Below, in pieces: positions 1-5,101 of a stretch of 7,130 nucleotides of DNA. Source of the stretch: Bacteroidia bacterium (lineage in GTDB: Bacteria; Bacteroidota; Bacteroidia; Flavobacteriales; NORP286). The notes beneath the pieces were generated by a model. It made no database searches and was not told where the DNA came from. It was given only the letters and a program-made list of their open reading frames with translations. Position 1 is the stretch's first letter. Every line of letters begins with the position of its first letter. Location: assembly GCA_016763665.1 (NCBI GenBank), contig JAESTI010000232.1:1-7130 (forward strand), in the 5' to 3' direction. Position numbers and translations under genes: made by a program.

Positions 1-225
1 CCTTATTTTATTAAGGCATATTTTTCCTACGATGTACATATGACCAAGCCTGATCCTGCATTTTTTCAATTACTAATAAAGGATAACGAATTGAATGTTA
101 AAACAACTTTGTTTGTTGATGATGCTTTACCCAACATTGAGGCTGCCAAAGGGTTAGGTTTACAGACGATACACTTTACGGAAGGTGCTGATAATTTAGA
201 AACAGCGGTGAAGTACTTGATATAA
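1..225 (+). CDS. HAD-family hydrolase, C-terminal part (5' end outside window)
   Basis: The frame is open from base 1 to a TAA at 223-225, giving 74 visible residues. An ATG at 40-42 lies inside the frame, but residues before it continue the same fold, so the true start is upstream of the window. Visible motifs are KPDP (visible residues 16-19, the HAD motif III lysine) and LFVDDALPNIEAA (residues 38-50), whose Asp-Asp pair is the Mg-binding motif IV. The following GLGLQTIHF fits the last Rossmann strand. This pattern is typical of HAD subfamily IA phosphatases of the phosphoglycolate phosphatase / beta-phosphoglucomutase type, which are cytoplasmic. The nucleophile Asp (motif I), motif II and the cap domain are not in view, so the substrate cannot be assigned. 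The gene converges with the M42 peptidase gene across the palindrome at 239-305. Confidence 0.88.
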   Translation, partial: PYFIKAYFSYDVHMTKPDPAFFQLLIKDNELNVKTTLFVDDALPNIEAAKGLGLQTIHFTEGADNLETAVKYLI

Positions 226-238
226 AATAGTATATAAA

Positions 239-305
239 GTCACCTTGAGCGGAGTCGAAAGGCAAACGTGCGAGTTAGTTTGTCTTCGACTCCGCTCAGA
301 CTGAC
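239..305. repeat. GC-rich inverted repeat between convergent genes; likely bidirectional terminator or dispersed palindrome
   Basis: Two perfectly complementary 14-bp arms, TGAGCGGAGTCGAA (246-259) and TTCGACTCCGCTCA (285-298), are flanked by imperfect extensions. These extend the pairing to about 28 bp (239-267 with 278-305), including outer GTCA/TGAC and inner CAAAC/GTTTG, around a loop of about 10 nt. It fills most of the 94-bp gap between two genes that converge on it. It is much more GC-rich than its surroundings. A hairpin of this strength would form in transcripts from either side, so a two-way transcription stop is a reasonable inference. There is no long T-run directly after either arm, so it is not a textbook intrinsic terminator. 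It could instead be a copy of a genome-wide REP-like element; only one copy is present here. Confidence 0.8.
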
Positions 306-319
306 ACTAACTTTATGAC

Positions 320-1369
320 CTATTTTAAATCCCAATTATAATCATCCAAATTTTCAGAACACTTTGTAAGTAACTTAATACTATTATCAATGTCACTTTT
401 ATTGGCCATTTCAATGTGTTGATGTAAGTATCTTGTGGGTATTGAAACTGCACCGGCAATAGGGCCGCCTTTTCCCATTCTTTGTACTCCGGCAGTGTCT
501 GTACCTCCCATTGGTAAAACTTCCAATTGCCATTTGATCTTATTCTTAGTTGCAGTCTTTTTCATGAAGTCAACCATCCGGGTATCACAAATGGTAGAAG
601 AATCCATTATTTTTATGGCCGTACCATCTCCAAGTTTTGTTATCATTTCATGGTCTTTGGCCTCAGGGTAATCATAGGCTACGGTTGTATCAATACCAAA
701 ACCAAAATCTGGTTCAATAGTGTGGGCAGCTACACTCGCTCCTCGTATCCCAACTTCTTCCTGAACCGAAAAAACTCCGTAAAAATCGAATGGTATTTTA
801 TTGAGTTTTTTTAATGTTTCTATTAAAATAAACACAGCCACCCGATTATCAATTGATTTGCAATTAACACAGTTTCCCATTTCTATCAACTCACGATCTC
901 GCGTAACGGTACTGCCAACTTCAACATATTTATCTAATTCCATTCTACTCATTCCTGTATCAATAAAGTAATCAGTAATTAATGCTGGCTTGCCTCTCTC
1001 TTCCTGTGTCATTACATGGATTGGTTTGCAGCCCATTACACCTTTAATATCTTTCTTTCCGTGAATAATAACCCGTTGAGCAGTTAATGTTTTAGGATCA
1101 AATCCACCCAAAGTGTGGAATCGAATAAATCCTTCATCGTCAATATGTTTTACGATAAACCCTATCTCATCCATATGGGCAGCGGCCATTACCCTTTTTG
1201 CGGATATTTTTCCTTTCTTGATGGCGAATATGTTACCCATATTGTCGGTTTGAAAATCATCAACCAATGATCGGATTTCTCTTGCAACAATCTTTCTGAC
1301 ATTTCCTTCGCTTCCCGGAGCTCCGGAAGTTTCGCAAATTTCCTTCAATAATGATACATTTATTGACAT
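320..1369 (-). CDS. M42-family metallo-aminopeptidase
   Basis: This 349-residue protein has the usual length and full motif set of peptidase family M42 (glutamyl aminopeptidase / TET peptidase / so-called endoglucanase M group). These cytoplasmic di-metal enzymes trim peptides from the N-terminus and often form dodecameric shells. Metal and catalytic residues are all recognisable: AHMDE gives His65 with Asp67; SIDNR gives the bridging Asp174; VQEEVG gives the general base Glu204 and ligand Glu205; GID gives Asp227; IPTRYLH gives His316. The GGTDTAG loop is at 288-294. The substrate-specifying PDZ-like domain lies roughly at residues 75-165. No signal peptide is seen. The ATG at 1367-1369 is preceded by an A-rich stretch without Shine-Dalgarno. 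The gene lies 15 bp downstream of the IPExxxVDY-family gene and is probably transcribed with it. The exact peptide preference is not predictable from the sequence. Confidence 0.95.
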   Translation of the reverse strand: MSINVSLLKEICETSGAPGSEGNVRKIVAREIRSLVDDFQTDNMGNIFAIKKGKISAKRVMAAAHMDEIGFIVKHIDDEGFIRFHTLGGFDPKTLTAQRVIIHGKKDIKGVMGCKPIHVMTQEERGKPALITDYFIDTGMSRMELDKYVEVGSTVTRDRELIEMGNCVNCKSIDNRVAVFILIETLKKLNKIPFDFYGVFSVQEEVGIRGASVAAHTIEPDFGFGIDTTVAYDYPEAKDHEMITKLGDGTAIKIMDSSTICDTRMVDFMKKTATKNKIKWQLEVLPMGGTDTAGVQRMGKGGPIAGAVSIPTRYLHQHIEMANKSDIDNSIKLLTKCSENLDDYNWDLK

Positions 1370-1384
1370 GTGATTTCGTTTCTA

Positions 1385-1807
1385 TTAAAAAATTAAATTT
1401 TCTTTTGAATTCAAGATATTTGGATCAATTTTATATACAGCCTGAATTGTCTTGATCAACTTTAGCTGATTAACAACGGAGTCTATATTCTCCATGATAG
1501 CATCTCCATTAAGAATTAAAAAATAATCTGCTTCTTTTCTATCGGGGATTACATACCGGCCAGAATTTTTGTTGCCTAATAAATAAATATAACCTTCGTT
1601 TTCGCTCGAATTTTGATCAATATACCTGGGAAAATATTGAGAAGTTGATGAATTACCCGAAAATATTTCCAGATCATCAGTTCTTAACAGGTCAAGCGGT
1701 AGTTCTTGGTTAAGAACCCAGCATAATCGATATATTTTTTCGGAAGAGACTATCCCTAATAAGGAGAAATCATAATTATATTCTATTTTAAGGACCTGTT
1801 TGCTCAA
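1385..1807 (-). CDS. IPExxxVDY-family protein (uncharacterised, Bacteroidota)
   Basis: This 140-residue protein matches what I recall of the Bacteroidota family named for an IPExxxVDY signature. Here the signature reads IPDRKEADY (residues 87-95), so Glu became Asp and Val became Ala. Other agreeing parts are an N-terminal LLGIVSSEKIYRLCWVLN segment (16-33) and a C-terminus with YKIDP followed by SKENLIF. It has no signal peptide or membrane segment, and no catalytic motif is visible; the function is unknown. The start is inferred to be TTG (1805-1807): the frame has no upstream ATG before a stop at 1847-1849, and the first internal ATG (Met105) would remove most of the domain. It is the first gene of a likely two-gene unit with the M42 peptidase and runs divergently from acpP. 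In some Flavobacteriia I recall this family downstream of rnc, so proximity to acpP-fabF-rnc supports the assignment. Confidence 0.82.
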   Translation of the reverse strand: MSKQVLKIEYNYDFSLLGIVSSEKIYRLCWVLNQELPLDLLRTDDLEIFSGNSSTSQYFPRYIDQNSSENEGYIYLLGNKNSGRYVIPDRKEADYFLILNGDAIMENIDSVVNQLKLIKTIQAVYKIDPNILNSKENLIF

Positions 1808-1847
1808 ATTATTGAAATAAAAAACTTTACAGCAATATGTAATAGTT

Positions 1848-1879
1848 CAAAATTATAATTTATATTTGACATTGTGCAA
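1848..1879 (-). promoter_or_regulatory. Candidate Bacteroidota-type promoter for the IPExxxVDY-M42 unit
   Basis: Read on the minus strand, TAATTTTG (1855 down to 1848) matches the Bacteroidota -7 consensus TAnnTTTG at every fixed position. A TTG (1879 down to 1877) lies 21 nt upstream, where the -33 element is expected. The -7 box is about 40 nt before the TTG start codon, a normal leader length. This AT-rich sequence makes chance matches likely, so this is a prediction only. Confidence 0.45.
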
Positions 1880-1897
1880 TGAAATTCATTATTTTGC
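1861..1897 (+). promoter_or_regulatory. Candidate Bacteroidota-type promoter for acpP-fabF
   Basis: There are two ways to read this stretch. TATATTTG (1861-1868) matches the -7 consensus TAnnTTTG fully but has no good -33 box upstream. Alternatively, its TTTG (1865-1868) serves as the -33 element for TTATTTTGC (1889-1897) after a 20-nt spacer, which places the start of transcription about 40-45 nt before the acpP ATG. The second reading has better paired spacing. Either would drive acpP and probably fabF. The segment overlaps the candidate minus-strand promoter at 1848-1879. A small palindrome, CATTG-TG-CAATG (1870-1881), sits between the boxes and could be an operator, but it is short. Confidence 0.45.
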
Positions 1898-1945
1898 AGC
1901 ACTTTAAAAATCAGAACAATATTAATTAATTAAAAACCAGAAAAC

Positions 1946-2185
1946 ATGTCTGATATTACTTCAAGAGTTAAAGCTATCATTATTGATAAGCTAGGTGTAG
2001 ATGAAAGTGAAGTGACACCTGAAGCTAGCTTCACAAATGACTTGGGAGCAGATTCACTGGATACAGTTGAACTGATTATGGAATTCGAAAAAGAATTCAG
2101 TATTGCTATTCCAGACGACCAGGCTGAGAATATCACTACCGTTGGCCAGGCAATAGAATACCTGGAAGAAAACGCCAAAAAATAA
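1946..2185 (+). CDS. acpP: Acyl carrier protein
   Basis: This 79-residue, acidic protein has the normal ACP length. It carries growing acyl chains as thioesters on a 4'-phosphopantetheine arm during type II fatty acid synthesis in the cytoplasm. The attachment site is Ser37 in the [12 protein letters not shown] motif (34-45), at the start of helix II, the face that docks onto FabF and other partners. The preceding FTNDLG (29-34) and the later [19 protein letters not shown] (54-72, helices III-IV) are the standard ACP pattern. The ATG at 1946 follows an A-rich leader with no Shine-Dalgarno. fabF starts 28 bp after the stop, the classic acpP-fabF pairing, so the carrier and a main enzyme using it are made together. 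Confidence 0.98.
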   Translation: MSDITSRVKAIIIDKLGVDESEVTPEASFTNDLGADSLDTVELIMEFEKEFSIAIPDDQAENITTVGQAIEYLEENAKK

Positions 2186-2213
2186 TCACCTTTTTAGCTT
2201 AAATTTTTTATCG

Positions 2214-3467
2214 GTGCACCTTAAAAGAGTTGTAGTTACAGGTTTAGGTGCGTTAACTCCTTTAGGAAGCAATACCAAGGATTATTGGGATAACCTAATT
2301 AAGGGCGTTAGCGGTGCAGATACTATAACCCGTTTTGACGCATCCAAGTTTAAAACTCACTTTGCATGCGAAGTCAAGAACTATGACCCGATGGATCATT
2401 TTGATCGAAAGGAAGCCAGGAAGCTAGACCCTTTTGCGCAATATGCTCTCATTGCCTCTGATGAGGCATATAAAGATTCAGGAATTGAACCGGATAAGAT
2501 CAATTTAGCCAGAGCTGGTGTAATATGGGGCTCCGGAATTGGTGGATTAAGAACATTTCAAGATGAAGTTGAGGCTTTTGTCAAAGGTGATGGAACTCCT
2601 CGTTATTCCCCGTTTTTTATTCCTAAAATGATCTTGGATATTGCAGCAGGGCACATTTCAATTAAATATGGGTTTAGAGGACCTAACTTTTCAACGGTTT
2701 CTGCTTGCGCATCTTCAACTCATGCCTTAATTGATTCATTCAATTACATACGATTAGGAAAAGCTGACCTTATTATTTCAGGAGGGTCTGAAGCAGCAGT
2801 AATTGAGTCAGGGGTTGGAGGTTTTAATGCATCCAGAGCTTTATCAGAAAGAAATGACTCCCCTCAAACAGCTTCAAGGCCATTTGATCTGGATCGCAAT
2901 GGATTTGTGTTGGGTGAAGGTGCCGGAGCTTTGATATTAGAAGAATACGAGCATGCAATAAATAGAGGAGCCAACATATATGCAGAAATGATAGGCAGTG
3001 GTGTTTCAGCAGATGCTCATCATATCACAGCTCCTCACCCTGAAGGATTGGGGGCAACTGAAGTTATGAAGTATGCTTTAGAGGATGCTCAAATATCTCC
3101 TGAGGATATTGATTATATTAATGTTCATGGTACTTCTACTCCATTGGGCGATGTTAGTGAAGTTCAAGCAATTAATAAGATATTTGGAGAACATATTTAT
3201 AATTTGAATATCAGTGCTACAAAATCAATGACTGGGCATTTACTAGGGGCTGCCGGAGCTATTGAAGCCATAGCTACAATCTTGGCGGTGAAAGAAGGTG
3301 TTGTTCCTCCAACTATCAATCATTTTACTGATGATCCTGAGTTTGATCCTAAGATCAATTTTACGTTCAATAAGGCTCAAACCAGAGAAATTAGAGCTGC
3401 ATTGAGTAATACATTTGGCTTTGGAGGACACAATGCTTCTGTTATCTTTAAGAAGTTTGAGGGATAG
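2214..3467 (+). CDS. fabF: 3-oxoacyl-[acyl-carrier-protein] synthase II (KAS II)
   Basis: FabF condenses malonyl-ACP with an acyl-ACP, releasing CO2, to extend fatty acids by two carbons. The 417-residue length fits KAS II. The thiolase-fold catalytic set is intact: Cys165 in VSACASS accepts the acyl chain, His305 in VHGTSTPLGD and His342 in MTGHLLGAAG carry out decarboxylation, and Lys337 lies in SATKS. The C-terminal gating loop FGFGGHN (401-407) includes the phenylalanine gate. FabB-type enzymes share the catalytic residues, but length and pairing with acpP favour FabF. The start is GTG at 2214-2216, because the conserved LKRVVVTGLGALTPLG begins at residue 3 and no ATG fits upstream. It probably shares a transcript with acpP. 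A 200-bp gap separates it from rnc. Confidence 0.97.
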   Translation: MHLKRVVVTGLGALTPLGSNTKDYWDNLIKGVSGADTITRFDASKFKTHFACEVKNYDPMDHFDRKEARKLDPFAQYALIASDEAYKDSGIEPDKINLARAGVIWGSGIGGLRTFQDEVEAFVKGDGTPRYSPFFIPKMILDIAAGHISIKYGFRGPNFSTVSACASSTHALIDSFNYIRLGKADLIISGGSEAAVIESGVGGFNASRALSERNDSPQTASRPFDLDRNGFVLGEGAGALILEEYEHAINRGANIYAEMIGSGVSADAHHITAPHPEGLGATEVMKYALEDAQISPEDIDYINVHGTSTPLGDVSEVQAINKIFGEHIYNLNISATKSMTGHLLGAAGAIEAIATILAVKEGVVPPTINHFTDDPEFDPKINFTFNKAQTREIRAALSNTFGFGGHNASVIFKKFEG

Positions 3468-3475
3468 TCTCTGTA

Positions 3476-3514
3476 CTACCTATCTTAATATTGTCTCTAT
3501 GTCACAGATAGTAG
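3476..3514 (+). terminator. Weak stem-loop after fabF, possible terminator
   Basis: CTACCTATCT (3476-3485) pairs with AGATAGTAG (3506-3514) as nine base pairs with one bulged C, around a 20-nt loop. It begins 9 bp after the fabF stop, where a transcript end would be expected. The long loop, modest stability and lack of a following U-tract make it a poor intrinsic terminator, so the call rests mainly on position. Confidence 0.25.
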
Positions 3515-3531
3515 GGTAAATAAAGTTAATA

Positions 3532-3606
3532 GTTTATGGGTTTATAAGTTGAACGGTTTATAAAATACTCTTTACCAATCCACAAAAAACTAACTTATAA
3601 ACTCAT
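3532..3606. repeat. Tandem GTTTATAA-type octamers with an inverted partner, fabF-rnc gap
   Basis: Four 8-bp units sit head to tail: GTTTATGG (3532-3539), GTTTATAA (3540-3547), the diverged GTTGAACG (3548-3555) and GTTTATAA (3556-3563). GTTAATA (3525-3531) just before may be a further worn unit. Downstream, AACTTATAAACTCAT (3592-3606) is the reverse complement of ATGGGTTTATAAGTT (3536-3550) at 14 of 15 positions, so the array could fold back across a 41-nt loop. No coding frame is apparent here. The rest of the 200-bp gap (3468-3667) is plain AT-rich DNA. A TATCTTTA at 3629-3636, 31 bp before rnc, resembles a -7 box but lacks a well-placed -33 box. Function is unknown; it may be a dispersed intergenic repeat or a transcript-end structure. 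Confidence 0.6.
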
Positions 3607-3667
3607 TAATCATATTGAGCCACATTCTTATCTTTACCATACTAAATTAATACAGAACATTATTTAA

Positions 3668-4417
3668 ATGAAAGCGATAAAAAGCTTCATTAATTATTTA
3701 CTTTCTTCCGAAAAAGACTATTATGACAGTCTCAAAATATTGCTAGGCTTTAGACCAGGTAATTTATCTCTTTATAGATCAGCTTTGAGACATAAATCAG
3801 CTGCCCGGCAAGTTCAGGAAGGGTTTAGAAATAGCAATGAAAGATTAGAATTTTTAGGAGATGCAATTTTGGATTCTATAGTTGCTGAGTTTTTATATAA
3901 AAGATTTCCGTATAAAAGTGAAGGGTTTTTAACTGAAATGCGCTCAAAAATTGTAAATCGAAATAAATTAAGCGAACTTGCCTTTAATATTGGACTCGAT
4001 CATTTTGTTGATGTAAACGACAGGAACAAAGGTGAAAATTTGCAATTTAAATCAATTTATGGAAATGCATTGGAAGCATTGATAGGGGCTGTTTATCTGG
4101 ATAAAGGATATGATTTTGCAAAAAAGTTTACATTAAACACGCTTATTTTGCCTTATATAAACATTGAAGATCTTGAACAAGAGGATACAAACTTCAAAAG
4201 TAAACTGTTAGAATGGTCGCAAAAGGAAAATAAAGAGATCAAATTTGTTGTTGTAGATGAGAGTGGTTTAGAACATAATAAAAGATATACAATACAGGTT
4301 TCACTTGATGGCGAAAATATTGGTACTGGTGAAGAGTTTACTAAGAAAAAGGCAGAGCAAATAGCAGCTAAGAATGCAATCGATTGGATAGGCAAAAATA
4401 TACAACAAGTTGAATAA
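3668..4417 (+). CDS. rnc: Ribonuclease III
   Basis: RNase III cuts double-stranded RNA as a dimer with Mg2+, maturing rRNA precursors and turning over structured mRNAs. The 249 residues show an RNase III domain (about 25-160) followed by a double-stranded RNA-binding domain (about 174-244, ending in KKKAEQIAAKNAI). The signature NERLEFLGDAILD (57-69) supplies Glu58, Glu61 and Asp65. Glu85 matches E. coli Glu65. In YGNALEALIGAVYLD (131-145), Glu136 matches the essential Glu117, while Asn133 stands where E. coli has the metal-contacting Asp114. The N-terminus is about 20 residues longer than the E. coli enzyme. The ATG at 3668 follows an A/T-rich leader. Its last 8 bases overlap the start of purN, implying translational coupling. 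Confidence 0.97.
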   Translation: MKAIKSFINYLLSSEKDYYDSLKILLGFRPGNLSLYRSALRHKSAARQVQEGFRNSNERLEFLGDAILDSIVAEFLYKRFPYKSEGFLTEMRSKIVNRNKLSELAFNIGLDHFVDVNDRNKGENLQFKSIYGNALEALIGAVYLDKGYDFAKKFTLNTLILPYINIEDLEQEDTNFKSKLLEWSQKENKEIKFVVVDESGLEHNKRYTIQVSLDGENIGTGEEFTKKKAEQIAAKNAIDWIGKNIQQVE

Positions 4418-4973
4418 AATAGCCTTACTTGCTTCGGGTTCTGGGTCAAACGCCCAGAAAATAATGGAATACTTTTCGGATAATGTAGAAGTGGAGGTTT
4501 CGATTGTGCTGACCAATAATCCTGAAGCGTTTGTAATACAAAGGGCTGATAATTTTGAAATACCTACAATGATTTTTGATAAAAAGGACCTTTATGATTC
4601 TGATACGGTTTTAAACCAATTGTTGAAGCTTAATATCAATCTTATAGTACTTGCCGGTTTTATGTGGTTAATTCCCAAAAATATTATTGAGGCTTTTCCT
4701 AACAAGATAATCAATATACATCCTGCATTATTGCCTAAATATGGGGGGAAAGGGATGTATGGACTTAATGTTCATAAAGCAGTACATGAAGCACAAGATA
4801 AAGATACCGGAATTACTATTCATTATGTGAATGAGAATTACGATGAAGGTGACATCATTCACCAGGCTAAATGCAAAATTAACCTGGAAGATACTGCTGA
4901 GATCATTGCCTACAAAGTGCGAAAATTAGAGCACCAATACTTCCCGAAAATAATTGAAAAACTTCTTTTTTAG
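4410..4973 (+). CDS. purN: Phosphoribosylglycinamide formyltransferase (GAR transformylase)
   Basis: PurN transfers the formyl group of 10-formyl-tetrahydrofolate to glycinamide ribonucleotide, the third step of de novo purine synthesis, in the cytoplasm. The 187-residue length fits the compact bacterial enzyme. Visible motifs are the phosphate loop SGSGSN (9-14), the catalytic Asn102 and His104 in INIHPALLPKYGG (101-113), and DEGDII (145-150), where Asp145 or the neighbouring Asp148 supplies the catalytic aspartate. A GKGMYGLNVHKAV segment (113-125) is the expected substrate loop. The start is inferred as TTG at 4410-4412, inside the last codons of rnc: the conserved strand NKIALLASGSGS begins right after it, an in-frame stop lies at 4389-4391, and no ATG falls between. 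The 8-bp overlap suggests translation coupled to rnc. Confidence 0.95.
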   Translation: MNKIALLASGSGSNAQKIMEYFSDNVEVEVSIVLTNNPEAFVIQRADNFEIPTMIFDKKDLYDSDTVLNQLLKLNINLIVLAGFMWLIPKNIIEAFPNKIINIHPALLPKYGGKGMYGLNVHKAVHEAQDKDTGITIHYVNENYDEGDIIHQAKCKINLEDTAEIIAYKVRKLEHQYFPKIIEKLLF

Positions 4974-5042
4974 CAATTTTTCATATATTCGTGAAACTAC
5001 CATGTAGCGTGGGTTGTGAGTTTGCAACTTGTTGATAACTTC

Positions 5043-5076
5043 TTTGTTTGACTTCTTATATTTTTATTAAAATTGC
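5043..5076 (+). promoter_or_regulatory. Candidate promoter for purH-mreB
   Basis: In the 128-bp gap after purN, TAAAATTG (5068-5075, followed by C) differs from the -7 consensus TAnnTTTG at one fixed position. It is preceded by two TTTG boxes, at 5043-5046 (21-nt spacer) and 5047-5050 (17-nt spacer). It ends about 26 nt before the purH ATG. This suggests purH can be transcribed separately from rnc-purN. The match is modest in AT-rich sequence. Confidence 0.35.
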
Positions 5077-5101
5077 ATTGGTGAATTACGACTAAGAAAA
5101 C

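Noticed and set aside
435..814. Two plus-strand open frames inside the M42 gene region
   Set aside because: Both are antisense to conserved M42 metal-binding motifs and show no domain of their own.
1930..2178. Minus-strand open frame opposite acpP
   Set aside because: It is the antisense of a certain acpP gene, its translation is low-complexity and serine-rich, and it has no recognisable domain.
4153..4516. Minus-strand open frames across the rnc-purN junction
   Set aside because: Shadows of two well-supported genes, with hydrophobic, low-complexity translations.
5013..5038. Small palindromic AGTTTGCAACT and GTTG repeats after purN considered as a terminator
   Set aside because: Arms of only four base pairs, no U-tract, and about 40 bases after the stop; too weak to call. 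It is noted only as a possible echo of the octamer array.
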